This document shows, piece by piece, positions 24,971-39,229 of a stretch of 64,000 bases of DNA. The stretch spans positions 786,812 through 850,811 of the forward strand of contig VZRR01013418.1 of the NCBI GenBank assembly GCA_013398015.1. The letters are read 5' to 3'. Positions within the stretch are counted from its first letter, which is position 1; every line of letters starts with the position of its first letter. Made by a program: the position numbers and the translations under genes. This stretch comes from Oreocharis arfaki (lineage: Eukaryota; Chordata; Aves; Passeriformes; Paramythiidae). A model generated the notes under the pieces. It searched no databases, was not told the DNA's origin, and worked only from the letters and a program-made list of their open reading frames with translations.

Positions 24971-27670
24971 GGTACCGAGAAGACGCAGATGTCATTTTAT
25001 TTCCTGCAAGCTCTTACATTTATTAAAAGGAAGATTCCCCCTGTTTCTGTGCTGGAGGAGCACCGTCACTCCCAGCCAGAGAAGAGCTCTGGGTAGTGCT
25101 CAGCACCTTCTCTGGCTGCAGTGTCCTCACAGCAGAAGGTTTCCTCCTTCTGTTAGTTGCCATGTTGCAATAGCGATTAGTATTTTCAAACATCCTCAGG
25201 AAGTGGGTATTCAAACCGGGAGATTCTATTAAAATCAAACCAAGCAAAAACAATTATTCCCCAACCCTTGCCAATCCTATACCTCACAGTAAAAAATCTA
25301 GAAACCCTGAAACTGATAAAAAACCAGGAGACAGTAAAGACACTATAGTACTATTACAGTAAAGCTCTTCGGTTTTTTAAGCAAGTTGAATCATCTCTCT
25401 GAATGGAGCTGTGACACATCAGTTTACCTGTTTGGGTTAAGAAAGCAGTCTTCTTCAATATTAAGTAGAACATTGTCACCAACCTTCCTTCAGGAAAATC
25501 AAAATCCATCTTCCTTAAAAAGTGACAGAAAGACACAAGTCCCACTGATGGTTCAAGCCCCTGTCTTCCAGGCCACTTCCACCACTATTCACTCAGATGC
25601 TATATCTGAGTTTGTTCATCTAAGCCACGGTTATAATACGCGCGTGAGATGAAAAGGTCAGTGTGAGTCATACATACGTTTTAAAGTGTGGTTAGAGTTT
25701 CATAAAAAAATTGTTGCACAAGTCTTTATTTTAGAAGCCCCCAAAGGGCAAAAAGCTGCCATAATACTAGCAACAATTATTTCAGTTTTGTTCATTTCAG
25801 TGATAAGTTTTCATCTGTAGGACTGAATCTCTAATGTGTGCTTGCTTTTATAGACTGTAGATTAGAATTAAATTTTTAACTTTGCAATTGTGTATTGAAT
25901 AAAACACTTATTAACTTACTCCATTACTAAAATAAAATTTAAAAAAAGGACAATCCTGGACAAAAGAATACACGCCCTTTCCCTTTAGAATTGGCCACTC
26001 CTAACTATTTTTGAGCAAAAGCAAATGCAGCACAAAATGTCTTCCCAGACAACTAATTTCCCTGACTAACTCCGTACCAATGAAATTACAATGTCCTTTT
26101 CTATTTAGAGAGTAGTAGCCTAGAACTACCTGAAATAAGCAGAATTGCTCATGATCATATCACGGATATGATGCTAAGCTTTTGTTGCTTGTGCTCCAAA
26201 TGCACACAAAGCAAATTCACAGCTTTTGCAAGCAGCAGCACAGCTCACTCCTATCCTCCTGACTCAGAAATGACGAAGGTGATTTCCATGCTATTATTAA
26301 GCACAATGAATTTACTAAATCTGAATTTGCTGTTATGAAAAAGTACTGATAACCCAAAACTTCAAATTCTGATAATGTTTTTCATTTCCTTCAAAGTTTA
26401 AAGTATTCAAACCACTAAGGCTACGATGGCTATTCATTCACAAACTTGGCTCTAGAGGAAATATTTCTACCTTTAATACTTATAAATTTATTCATATCTG
26501 AATAAGACCATCTGACATTTCAGAGACACCTCAGACCACACCTGTAGTTTTATAGCATTATTCTATCTAAATAAGAGCTGATCCACTTAGTGAAGAAAAA
26601 AAAAATCCAAAAAACTTCTACTCACACCACTGGTAAATGAATGGGGGTCCCCTTTGAATGTTCTATATAAGCTCTGTTAAAAATCTTCACTCAGCAAATT
26701 CCCCATTAATAAAGGCACAATCTAAACATAACAGATGATACCCTTGAGAAATGTGCTCTCAAATTAATCCATATTCCAAGTAGGATATATTAAAATGTAA
26801 TTCAAACTCACTAAGATATATCCAAACATATCTGTAACCCACTTTTTATTGATACCTTTTGAAGGAAATGAAAATATTTTCCTTATGTTCATGTTTATGC
26901 AGCTACAGTACTTTTGATGTCCAACTTACTGGAAAAGGTGAACAGTGCCAGAACAAAAATATCTACAAAAACCTTATATGATTTTGAAATGCCAGGTTAG
27001 AAACATAATTTCTGAGCTTTTCTTGTCCAAATAGGTTGGATATTAATACCTAGCAATGTTAACATGTAGAACACAGTGGTTGATATGAAATTACATGCAC
27101 ATGTTTTTTCACAAGCAAGAGAACAATATTATATTTATCTAAGAAAAAGAACCCTTTGGCTTTTAATTTCCTTCATTTACTTTAACTGTCTTTTCAGAAA
27201 TTGTTTCTATTCCCCCTTTATAGTAATAAGATTTGGATTTCCTGAATAAACAGTGAACCTACATATTTCCTTATTTATAGCTCAGGCATAATCAGCATAT
27301 GATCAAGGTATCTGGCCCTTAAAATAGTTTTTATATAGTGCTTTCCTAAGAGCAACTCCAAGTTATCCATATGTTTTCCTATCTTCAGAATGAATTAATT
27401 AATAAGAGAGAAGTCTTGGAAATAATCAGGTGATAAAATACTAAGAATTAATTTAATACATGCACAACTGGTTTCACAGAAAGAGTCAGAATCGGCCATT
27501 ATGACACATTCATGAACTTTTAAGCATTATATTTTATAGTGATTCATTTTAGTATACCTACGATGCAAAATAAGTAGACTATTTCAGGGTCAGAACTTGT
27601 TATATCATCATACCATCAAGTCAAAAATATGTTGAGCAATCTTACCTCAAAAGTGTAAAAAGTCAAGAAG
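24971..27670. other. AT-rich noncoding stretch, nothing recognised
   Basis: Short overlapping frames near 24969-25652 have no family resemblance. I see no repeats, RNA genes or regulatory clusters strong enough to name. Confidence 0.6.
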
Positions 27671-27731
27671 ATTGTGAAATTGTGAAAATTTGTGAATTAA
27701 TTGCTATAGTTGTGAAATTATAGCAATTAAT
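27671..27731. repeat. TGTGAA repeats with 13-bp-arm hairpin
   Basis: TGTGAA recurs at 27673, 27681, 27691 and 27711. Within this, ATTAATTGCTATA (27696-27708) and its exact reverse complement TATAGCAATTAAT (27719-27731) are separated by 10 bases. The result is a perfect 13-bp stem with a 10-base loop, very AT-rich. Confidence 0.88.
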
Positions 27732-27735
27732 AAAT

Positions 27736-30700
27736 TGCCAAAATATACAAAGTATAACAGATTGATTTACATAGTGCACATCCTGTAGTTCAAAGATGCT
27801 TGTAATGGCTGCATTTATTCATTTACCAAAACCTTGGAAAATATTGCCTTCTTCCCTTCAGTTTATTTTCACTTCTTTGAGTTATGCCACTTTATCATTG
27901 CTAAGAAATATCACTACTCATTCATTTTCAGAGAATTAGGATGATGAGGAAAACTCACAATGATCCTGATGATGCAAGTTTCAATAGCGTTATAGAGGAG
28001 AATATTCTCTCTTTTGCTGTGGCATTCCTTATGCAGGTATACTAATCTTACTTTATCTGACACCTAGCTGTGTCTACAAATACCCTTAGGTCTGACCACT
28101 CCCTTTGCTTCTTAAGGTATTTCTTCAGCATTCTTCTGCTTTCCTGGAGTTCAGAAGCAAATGTATTCATATAGCTATTATCACATTGAATTATACAGAA
28201 ATGAATAACATCATTGCAGCTGAATAAATCCTGTCTCTTCTTATCACAGGTCACAGGTCAAAGTTCAGGCCTTATACGGGCAGTAATCTCTATATTGTAT
28301 CATAAATTTTTCTTTCATCAGAAAAGTTTACGTTGACTTGCATTTTCCCAGACTAACTCCACCACCTCTATACTACCAAGAAATTGTTAAATCTTCCAGA
28401 TCTCACTGTATAATTCCCTAGTGCTCCAGGGTTTTTGCCAATAAAAACATCTAATTTTCTTACTGCCTCAGAAAGAAAACTACTGCCCAGATCATTACTA
28501 GTTTCAATGACTGCACAGTAACAAATAAACTCTCATCAGCACTGTAGATTTATAGGTTGCTTCAGCTTGTAGATGGCATTAGTAAACATAGATTTCTCCT
28601 TTGCTAACCATTTTTCTCTCTCTTGTTCCTGTTTTTTGTGATACTTGGTGAAGTATGTGATGGTGTCGCTTACTGCTACACGCAGACAAGCAGCCATGCA
28701 ATTGCAAGTCTTATATTCAAATTAGCACAATGAAAACATCCAGGTTGTAAAATATGTGGGCTTGCTGTTCAGGTCACTGGCTCTCACTGCAACTAATTCT
28801 CCCTCACAAGAAATGTGAGCTGGGCTTGGAGAGCAGGTTGGAAAAGTGCTAGATGAAGGAATGATTTTTTTTAAAAAAAAACTGAAAAAACTAGAACCAA
28901 CAACAACAAAAAAACAACCCCAAAAAAGGAAACAACTGAACAATAAAACCCCCATAAACCTCAAAGCTTTTTTTTCTGCTACCTGTCTGAATCCATTCTA
29001 AGATGGAAGAATTTGACTGAATGGAATGCAGCCACCTGTAAAGACTATTCCAACCAACAAACATTTCTAATGAGATGTTTATTCCACTTTTGACAGAGTA
29101 ATTTTATTTTAGCAGAAACCCCTAGTAACCTGAAAAAGCTGCACTTAATCTGATGTTTTAATGTGGAGGTATTTTCTGTAGCTGGCAGTTATATAATTGC
29201 ATGTTGCTATGAAGATTTTTGTACAGTAAAGTTAGACTTTGACTGTCTGAAGAATAAAACTGAGCCTCTCTTTCTTTGTAGGCTAAATTTCTACAAATCA
29301 ATAATACTATTACAGCAAGAAGTAGAAGTACTTAAAATCCAAATCCTGATCCTTTCCTTTACCTCTCCTCCCCTCCTCATTCCTCTCACTGACAAAGAAA
29401 AAAATCAAGCAGTTCTGTTTCTACTTTCCAGATGTGAGCAACTGGATTAAATTCTATGGAGAGCTTTTAAAAAAATCATAACAAGTCAATGGGTCACGGT
29501 CTTTACAGCATAAAGGGAAAAACGCTAAGGCCTCATTGCTGAGATGAAGCAACATGGCTGCAGCAGCTGCAAGGTCACAGAGATTGAAAGAGAACCATTG
29601 AAAAGAAACCACAGCCACAAGAATGACAACAGAAATTACATGTAACTTTTTCTTTTCCATCATAGCAACTGGAGAACTGCATTCCTTTCTACAGCGAAGC
29701 TGGCTCAATTGCTGTACCGGCAAAATTGTTTCCCTGGCTTGGGAATGAAAAGGTTTTCCCACCCCTGTGATGAGTTTTTGATATTTGAGTCAAGATCACT
29801 GAGAAGATTCAACAGAGCAAATAATGCTCACTGAAACTTGTGGAGATTATTTATTGTGACAGTTATTCATGTGGAAAATAAAAGTGCCTGGGATGAAAGA
29901 ACAAGATAGACAACACAGGAGATGTTACCCAGAAATTTCAAAAGCAGTTTTCCCTCACCAGCCTGGATTCCTCCTGCAAGATCTGTGAAAGGCAGCAAGA
30001 TGAAAAAAGCCTATATTCTCAGCAGAAAAGTCTGATCCTTCTCCTCTCGGCTCTTTTGAAGAGGCTAAATAAAGCTAAGGCGTGAGCAGCAGCCTTAAGA
30101 TCCAGGGTAAAGCTGTATGAACACCACAAAAAGCTTTGTGAAAAGGTATTTGAAGAAGAAGCATGAACTCCCTTAACATTTATGACTTGGGCTTTCTGTG
30201 AACAGTCTTGATAATAAAATTGTTGATTTTATCCATACAGACACCTTTGATGAATACTAGATTTCTTTACATGACTAACTATATAAATAACGCTATGCTT
30301 TTTAAGTAAACCAGCATATATGATCAAATCTAAATGCAATTTTTTTTCAGGTGAAAATCAGCTGATTTGCCAAAATTTAAGTAGCAGCATGTTCAATCGT
30401 TCTACTTTTTATACTGTGTCTGGGACTTAAAAATAAGAAAGACATTTCATAATCCCTTTTATTGTGTTGCACTGAATAAAGGTAAGAAATACAAAACGCA
30501 CCGAGTAACTGGTTTTTTTCTACATTCTTTGGTTTCTTAAGGAACTTTACAGGCTTAAATTCATATGAAAGTGTAAAGGTGTAAAAAGGTACCAAAAGCA
30601 CACCTTTCTTTACCTAGAATTGTATCTTTCTAATAAGATACTAAATTAATTACATGAACAAATCACACTGGCTTTGAATAACATTTTGCTGTATATTAAC

Positions 30701-30847
30701 TTGCAATCAGTGCACAAAGAAATAAATGTTTCTTGAATGTGCTTGCCGTTTCTGCAATGAAATTCTGTAGTTACATACACCCAATACGTTTACTGTTACT
30801 AGCAATAAGAATTTTATGTAAAAAATTTACACTTCACATCAAGTAAC
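27736..30847. other. AT-rich noncoding stretch
   Basis: No gene recognised. The minus-strand frame at 29762-29454 (102 codons) includes a hydrophobic stretch around residues 39-60 but no known domain, and no splice or promoter context supports it. The A-rich tract at 28865-28950 is listed separately. Confidence 0.6.
28865..28950. repeat. T8A9 junction and A-rich (AAC)n tract
   Basis: T8 (28865-28872) abuts A9 (28873-28881), followed by A-rich sequence with CAACAACAA units and further A-runs. This is low-complexity DNA; the minus-strand frame over it encodes a Phe-rich peptide and is not coding. Confidence 0.8.
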
Positions 30848-30905
30848 TGTTGGACTTGACCATGTTAGTGGTCTTTTACAAACTAAACAATTCTATGATC
30901 CTATA
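30848..30905 (+). mobile_element. CR1 LINE 3' tail fragment, about 58 bp
   Basis: GTTGGACTTGACCATGTTAG (from about 30849) then GGTCTTTTACAAACTAAAC and ATTCTATGATCC follow the end of the CR1 consensus almost word for word (GTTGGACT..GATGAT..AGGTCTTTTCCAACCTAAAC..ATTCTATGAT). Only the extreme 3' end is present, so this is a severely 5'-truncated insertion or the surviving edge of an older copy. Confidence 0.85.
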
Positions 30906-30959
30906 ATAATTAATCCTGTTGAGAAGGTATATATAACAGCAGCACTATTTCATACTAAG

Positions 30960-31270
30960 CGCTTCAATTTTTAAGAAGGCTGCAGGGAGGAATGGCTAAA
31001 ACCGTAATCACTTCAACATGTTCTTTCCATAAAGCTCTTCCTTTAGTGGTTTGCTGTGTGGAGTGCCTGAGTGCTTTGCTGGCCCTGGCACATCCACCCC
31101 GCAAGAGCAGGAGTGGCCGCGGTGGTCGCACATCACCTCAGCCTGACAGCAGCACAACCACGCTTTGGGAGAAGGACAAGGGAGGGGTGTGGATGGGCTA
31201 GGCCAGCACAGTGCAGCTGAGGGCAACTTGTGCTCAACCCACAAGGCTTGGGTGGATAAACCAGGTCCAG
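30960..31270. other. Short GC-richer segment, unassigned
   Basis: A GC-richer patch with a small CpG cluster at 31098-31130 (CCCGC, GGCCGCGG, GTCGCA) follows the CR1 tail. Overlapping frames on both strands give no family match. It could be part of an unrecognised old repeat or ordinary GC fluctuation. Confidence 0.3.
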
Positions 31271-31492
31271 GACCTTGCCAGGCTTTTTATTACTGCATGA
31301 GACTTTCTTTTGGCTTTTAGCTATACCCATTTTATATGCCAACACAGGGGTGGAGCGCAGACAAAACTGTCTGGTTTTACAAAACCAAAGAGAGATCACT
31401 GGGCTTTTCCCATTTAAGGAAAGAGTTCTTCTCTTACAAGTAGAAAATGGACAAGAAATTTCGTCCTTGGTGATTCTGCATTTAAAATGATA

Positions 31493-31533
31493 AAGGCTTT
31501 CTTATGATTATAATAAGAAGGCTTTCTGATTAT
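31493..31533. repeat. Two-copy 25-bp-period direct repeat
   Basis: AAGGCTTTCT occurs at 31493-31502 and 31518-31527, each followed by (T)GATTAT-type sequence. Between them CTTAT (31501-31505) and ATAAG (31513-31517) form a small inverted repeat. It appears to be an imperfect local duplication. Confidence 0.65.
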
Positions 31534-34500
31534 TTCTCTAGGAGACAGAAGTCACCTACTGAGCTTTTAAATTCTTAAACTGGAATTCAAGTTTTAAGCT
31601 AGTTAGCCACATCCAAGGCCAGATCACAACTCACTGCCAGCTGCCAGACTCACTCTTATTTTACGCCTCTGTCATGACCTAAGGATTCATCATAACTTTT
31701 TTTAAAATATAGTATACCTAGCAATTTTGCTATGTGCTCAACTCCATTAGCATGCTCATTCCTCAGAAATCTTTGATCATGTAAAACTGGCAACAGCTGT
31801 TTTACAGAAAATCAGTTCCAATGGTACTAAATGAAGATAATTCACTGTCCATAACAGTCTTATTTTCAGAAGCATTTGATTCTTGATTGACCAACTTGTT
31901 CTTGCTATGCATCATTCATGCTTAGCCATTAATATGTTTAAAGTTCTCCAGGATACAAGGTCAGGAAAAGTGGCATGTGGCAATGTGATATGCTTGCTGT
32001 GCCTCAAGCAAGGGATGGAAATGAAGTAATACCTAAGATTTATTCACATTTTCATGGTAACAAACGTGAACTGCATATATTTGCGGGCAAGTAATTTAAG
32101 TGGAGACAGATAGAAATGGGGCAAAGTAGAGCATCCTACTGTGGAGTCACATACAGCTCTTCTGATATAGGAGTTCAGTCTTTAACCTCATCTGACTTAA
32201 TCTGGCTTATCTTTTAAGAACTCAGCCAAAACTATGACAATGAGATACAACAGGAACTGCTTTTTAATTGTAAGGGTTGTATTGTGCTACACTTTTTGGG
32301 TTTACTACTTAAAATTAGAAGGAAGCCTGAGTATGACCCAACAGCATCTCTACAGGTGTAACAGCTGTAAGTGCTCAGCCCGCTGTTCACTGAAGCTGGA
32401 GGATAAAGATACTTAAAAATATTTAAATTCTTAATAGAAATTGAACTGAGGTTTAAGGAAATATATCCCCAATGCAGAGTCAGTCCCAAATAATGTCAAG
32501 AGCACAAGAAAAAACAATATTTTTCTGGCAGAAAGCTTGCTCATAACATGATCCCTAAATCTCTTGTCTAGCGATTTTCGAACAATCAGCTTTGATTTAA
32601 AAATATGAGTAAATTTCAGTTCTGTGTGAGACACACAGGTTAGTGTTTTACCCTCTGGCAAGAATTTCAAGTCCTTTAAGACTAGAATTCAATCTATAAA
32701 AGAAACATTTATTGTTCAATGTAAAGGTAACAGTCAGTCTTCCATCATCACCTTTGTCATCCTTCAGCAAGGTGTATTTTGAGAATAATTCCATCACACA
32801 GAAAATTATATTGACCTGGTGTTTTTGATTTACTTTCTAAATTTGTGAATTACCTTTCAAATACTGTATTTTTAGGAGCATCTTTACAACTGTTGTGTCA
32901 CTTGGAATTGAATTCAGGTGTACCACTAGCAAGTAAATGCCACAGACATCAGTTCAGTTTAGGGTCAAATTTCAATTTGATGTGGATGCTAATCTTTAAA
33001 TCAACCTCATGCTAAACCACTGCAAAAAAACCCCCACTATTGCTCTGGCCTTGTATCCACATTAATGCTTTTTTTCACTAATGACATACTCTTGGATCCC
33101 ATGCTAAAAATCTTTTATTTACATTTATGCATTTCCCTTTTTGAAGTAACTTTTCACCTGCTTTCTACATATTACAGTAGTAGAGTTAAGCTAAAATGTT
33201 ATTTCATTTTGGCATTTTTATTAAGAGAACTGAAAATGTCATGTGAGATTGTGAACATTTGTGGTTGGGCTCTGGCAGATGTTTTTAGATCTTAGACCAA
33301 AAAACTCATAGGAAGGTCGTTAACAGAACTAACCATTTTAAAGTAACTTGCTTCCATATGTCTGATGCAGGAAAACTTTATGACAATGTTGGAAAGTTAA
33401 TCTTTCTTGGCTCTCTTCATCTTCAGCAGAAAGTTCTGACTGCAGATCAATGAAGCTCGAACTTGCATTAAGCTGGCCAGCTGCAGGGTATAGTTGAGCC
33501 AGTAGCACAAAGAGAGGCTATTCTTACTTTCAGCTCTGTGAGGAATCAGCTGGAGTCTTTCCTTTGACTCCTGATTGCTCTGACATTTAAAGGATATTTA
33601 CCACTTTCTTGACAAAACTCTAAGGTTGACAATACCTATAGCAAGTGCTTAGGATCCAGAAATTCACTGACAGAAATAACACTGAACAAGTATAAAGTGA
33701 CTCTCATTTTCTTTCCTACTTAATTATTTTTACAGACTTTCTTACAACACACAAGATACTTGCCAGTGTCTTGAGGAACTGAAGTTTTAGAGGTCTGTAT
33801 CTAATAGTGTAGCTAGTGGGTGTTAAACTGAATTTCTGGTACACTGAAGTTTGACCTTTCATGACAAGATCCTCAGCTGAGTACAGATTAGCTCATAGGA
33901 TAGGAATAAAACTTCAAAATTATTTCAACAGCATTAATCTCAGATTTGTCTTTAAGGTGACATATAAAGTATATAGAAGAGAGTTGATTGTACACATCTT
34001 GAACAGAAACTCTTTCCTGAAACAAAATGGTGTCTAACAGCCTGCTGATAAAGGCAAGCACATGCCTTAAGCAATGTCAAAAATGTCAGGAAAAATTTGA
34101 GTTTCCACTAGAGTCAATTTGATTTAAAATGGTTGCCTTGGATTTAGTTATACACTAGCTAACACCACTAGATGCATGAATGTCAACTGGAATGAAAAGA
34201 TCTTTTAATAACAGTATTTTGGGTGAGTCCTTGTCTTGAGGCAGAGTTATTCTGCTCACTGTCAGCTTTCCAGCAAGAAAAAAATGTCCTTGCTTTAACC
34301 TTGGGCAGTCAGCTATTTTCCCTGTACTCAACAGACAGCTGGATTGCAGTGCTGAAGAAAGGGAAGGAAAAGGTCCATTGGCAACAACTATAATTTATCA
34401 GAACGGTGAGAACTCTCATTGGGGGAAATGGAAGGCAGCCATCAGCACCAAACTAAACAATATCAGCTAGATCTGTAACTTCACTTTAGCACCAAGTACA

Positions 34501-37500
34501 GAGGTTGTACTTCCTATCAACAGTTAGGCAGATAAAAAGGATGAGGGAAAATAGCAAGCATATGTCTTAGCAAATACAATGTGATCACATTTCTGCTAAG
34601 TATCTGGGTGGAAAGCTGTAGCTGAGAGAATTTCACAAGAATATTCATAGATGGCTTCTGTTCCAGCTTTTCCAGCTCTTTGCTTCCAGTTCTCCAGTTA
34701 TATTACCTTTCCTTTTCCTATTTTTCATTCATCACCTTTTTTTGTTGCTAGTCAAAAGTAGTATGTTTTGTTTGGTTTGGGTTTTTTTCAACAAAATAAT
34801 AAGAAAAAAGGTTGAGCAGAAATTTTCCCAAGTATTTCAACAAATTGTAAACAGCTCTAGTCATTTCCAGGCTGATAGTCAAATAGGTACAGCTAGTCTT
34901 CCCTCGGATGTCAATCTGTTCAATTTCATGCATCCTTACTGTAAACCACCATCCCAAGTAAATAATAAATGAATGCATTTGCCATCCAGAAGAAAAAGTG
35001 CTATAATCCTGAACTATGGAAACTGTAGAACGGATAAGTAAAAAGCAACACTACAGAAATACTTTGTGTCCTCAATAGTATCACCTATAAGAAGATGCTA
35101 GTTTTTGGAAGTTTTAGAACAATGGAGGAAATTAGAAATGGTGTGGGGAAAATGATATATTTTGCCATTCAGAAATAGCTAGCTAATTGAAGTAAACTTA
35201 TGTTCTTCAGGAAAAAGTAGGCAGATACATTTGGTAGAAACAGAACTCTTCATAAATCCAAAGACTGGACAAAATTTAGTTCCAAACTTGAAAATCTCAA
35301 ATATGGTAATTTTAAAATTGATTCATTACAGAGGTAAAATCTTCTATTCTTCTGTTCTTTGGACCTCTATGCATCTCAGCTAGCAATCTTTTTCCCCCAA
35401 CACTTAGATATAATTAGAGCTTGCTGATTAGAGGAGCCACCTTCTCTGCATGCCAAAAGAACTGGGCACCTTGGGCCATCTGCTCTGTGTTCACAATTAT
35501 TAGGGTCACTTATCTACAAACAATACACTCCAACTGCAACAGACACAGAACCAAAGCAAGCTCTGCACTAATATGATGACCCTACTTGTGTGATAATAAT
35601 ATATAACCATAGCTATGGGAACCTTAAAAAATACCTCTACATTATCCATTTTCACTAATGTCAGCCATCACAGTCATTCATTCCTAATTCAGTATTACAC
35701 CCAGAGCTGGGTTTCATGGCAAGAAGGGCCAAATCAATCAAAAACTCTCAAGGTTCTAGAAAGTCCCTTTTACCAAAATACCAAGGAATCAAGGTTTTCA
35801 TATTTGACATTAGGAAAATTATTGACTTCTCTTGGTCTGAGGTCTTAGGTGCTCCAGTTACTTGCAATGTAGGACCATATAGGACCACTACATACTAGTG
35901 GATAATACCATACAGGGTAATATCTCCATAATAAAATGACCTGCTATAAGGTATTCAATATTTCTGTGTAGGTTTATGCAACAAACAAGAATCTCCTAAA
36001 ATGAAGAAAAAAACAACTGCGAAAAAATAACTATATTAGCCCTAGATAAGGGGAAAGAGAAAGAATATTGTCCTCATCTTCCTGGCTATACTCCAATTTC
36101 CCCGTAAATTTCTTGCAGTTTCCCATCCCTTCTTGGTAGTAAAACACCACTCATGCTTTTTATTTCTCCGACTCTCTTTCTTTCTCACCGCCCTTTTAGC
36201 CTTGCTAATAGGATGTAATTACTCAGGTGAGTTTTAATCTTGTAAAATATAGACATGGTCTGATTGCAAACTGAAAGTAAAGCAATGTTAGATAAGTGGA
36301 AATTAAATGTTTTCCATCCACTAACTGATAAAGAACAATAGCCCTGTGCTAATGGCAGTCAGTCATGTGATTTACAATCCCCACAAACAATCTCATTAGG
36401 GCATTTTTGTTGTGTGTCTGTTGGGGGTTTTGGTTTATTTCCTTCTATTCTTTTGCACTCCCAATCTGTATACCTAGCTCTTGAGAGTAAATGGTAAAAT
36501 CTGAGAGCAAACAGCTCCAAACAGAAAGTCTTTTCTTTACCTATCCTTCCTGCCAAGAGCACTTAAAAACACAAAACACAGTATCTACAAAAATCTTTTT
36601 CTTATTTAAAAAAGTATACAGAATGATGTTAGCTGAAAATTGGCCAGAATAAATACTTAATCCAGTGACTGTTTGTTTTCCTTTCAAAACATCCAAACTA
36701 AATACAATTTTGAAAATAATTATTTTGCTGATAACATACAAATAATAAAATTCCTCTTCTGTTAAAAAATTATTGTACATTCGGTGGGAAAAGTTTCTGA
36801 TTCTTAACAGTAACAATCCCTTTTTATATTTTTTTATATAACTATCTGGGGAGTTTCATTCTAAAAAGTTAGACTTCGGAAATTTCCATCTTGCTCCAGT
36901 GCAGACAGTACTACCAGAAAAAGCTTCAGGTGAATTCCTTTAGGCACACCCAGATGGACTCACCATACTATCAGAAAAAACGAACAAAAAGAGTAGGAAC
37001 AAAATCTGCACGTTTAAAGAATCACATAAGATGATAGCGTCCCCCTTGTATGAGATCTACAGTACCTCTGACCACCCCGAGATTTTTCAATGCAATTCTG
37101 TAGCTTGGATTCACAGTATCAAGGCTTGACTTCACATGGAATCTCAATAAGTGTTTTGTAAGTATGACATGCATCTCAACTTTTTATAGGCAAAAGTTTA
37201 AAGATGTTATAAACAAGCAAACTACAATTGTTTATAGCCTGCATTCCTATGAATTTAATAATATTTTAAAAGCATTTATGATCATCAGTAGACACGACCT
37301 TTTGAATTTTGACTGCTGTACAGACAGTTTCCTCCTAAATGGAAGAGGTCAAGCTGTCCCCAGTTACATCGCTAGTTATCCCACAGACCTTTCATCTGGA
37401 AGTAAGGCTGTGTTCATTTCTTAATGCAGTGTTGTCCTCAGGCCTTATCTGAGATATGAAGCACTGTCAGAAATGTCGTCTTAAGCATTGCCCTGTGATA

Positions 37501-39172
37501 GCCCTGACCCTTTCCACGACTGCCCGTTTTTTTCCACTGCTCTATAGTGTTTTACTGCAGTTAACTGCAACTCCATTGTCCCAACCAGCCACATCTGAGC
37601 CTGCATGGTGAACCAGATGAGTAACCTCAGAACAGAATTTATTAAATGATAGTTATTATTTTTTTTTCACCCTGAGGTCTTTCACTACACAACTCAACAA
37701 ACAATTGTGTCCACACTGCTGAAGAGGTAGCAATGCAGGAAGGTTGTGGACATTAACGAGGTAATAGATATTGGCCAAGCTAGTATTGCATCTAATATCT
37801 CTGATCACCAAAATGTGTGTGATGACCTGCCTGGAGAAGTAAATTAATACATAAGTACCAGAAGGGCAGAGGATGAGAAGTCAAATCTGTGAGGAGGAGG
37901 ATAAAAAGGCAAACACATTTGCAAAGAAATAGAACAGGGAAGAAACAAGACACACAAGATTAGATTTTTTTTTTCTCCTTTTATGGTAAAAGAACATTCC
38001 TGAGTGTGTGTGTGTCATGCTAATAAATGAGAAGTCACATCAGCATTTGTAGATTTACGGAATCAAAGTGAGACTCTTGCTTAAGAACCCTCTTGAAACA
38101 AAGGCACAGCACGTATGTTTAGAAAATGGAACATAATGCTACACTCCTTTTTCTTCCTAAACTGGTTCCTAAGGAAATTACACAAGAATTTTACATTAAA
38201 TTTGTTTGTTTCTTAAAGGCTCAATGTTTGAAGTTGCAATAGAAAATTCACAGTTCTTGCTTTGAGGAGTAATTTTCCTAGAAAAAACAAGGGATACAAT
38301 GTACCAGTTTTTCTGTAATTAAGGTAGTATCCCCCATTAGCCTGTAATGCTGTAATGTATTATTAAACACTTAAAGGTACTGTTGATGGAATGTACTACA
38401 ATAATAGCATAGCTGGAAAAGACTTCTACTTCTTTTTCAGGATAATTTATTCCATATTGGGCCAACTGGAAAGCTTTTCAAAGACTGTCAGCACCATTAG
38501 CTCTTTTCTGTTGAGGCAAAAGCAAGAGTATTGGATGTGTATTGATTTGATGTTATTCTGAGACTGCACAAGATTTGGAAGCTGGACAGAACTAGATATG
38601 TGGGTGTACCAGGAAAAAAAGAAAAAAACCTAGAACACCCTTCATCCACACCAAAGTAATGCAGAAAGCTTATCCGGGCTCTGAATGCAATTTGATCAGG
38701 GATTTCTTATCAGCATATTGATTTCGTTCTTTCTTTTATTTATATATCTGGATGAAAGGTCCATTGATGCTCCAAAACAAACAGAAAAAACCCCAAATGA
38801 ATGAGAATTTAATATTATTTATATTTTATTCATATTTATTTGATATGCGGTCTCTCGTATATTCAGAGGTCTTAGATTTACAGCACGAAGGTAATCACTG
38901 TCAGAATTTACTTGCAAAGAATATTTTCCAAGAATATTTTTTTCTCCAATACAGATTTTTAACTGTGGTTGCCTCATACACACTATAGTCCTGCAGTGTT
39001 TAATTACTGATATGTTTAGGCTAAGTTAACAGCATGTTGTGGGTGCATACATTAATCTCATCTAGATGTGTATATGAAGTATCTTTTACTATTTATAGGT
39101 TTTCAGTTACAAGTTTCAGAGGATGGAGGCCCTTTGCACTGAACATACACACTCTATAAAGAAATAATGCTG
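31534..39172. other. AT-rich noncoding stretch, nothing recognised
   Basis: This is the emptiest part of the window. No gene, RNA or mobile element is recognised. A GGAAATTTCC palindrome (kappa-B-like) is at 36879-36888, short GT repeats near 38005-38014, and an AAGAATATTTT duplication at 38917-38927/38930-38940; none is strong alone. Confidence 0.6.
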
Positions 39173-39229
39173 TTGAATAAGACGACCTTGAGGAGTTTAC
39201 TCTCAACCTGCACTATTTTGTGGATCTGT
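39173..39229 (+). mobile_element. Probable degraded CR1 3' tail
   Basis: The words GACGACCTTGAGGAG (39181-39195), CAACCTGCACTATTTTGTG (39204-39222) and GATCTG line up in order and spacing with the CR1 end (GATGACCTTNAGAGGT..CCAACCTNAACTATTCTGTGATTCTG). Divergence is high, so this would be an old copy. A repeat-library alignment would decide. Confidence 0.5.

Noticed and set aside
29454..29762. 102-codon minus frame with a hydrophobic segment as a small membrane protein
   Set aside because: A single hydrophobic stretch is common in T-rich chance frames; nothing else supports expression.
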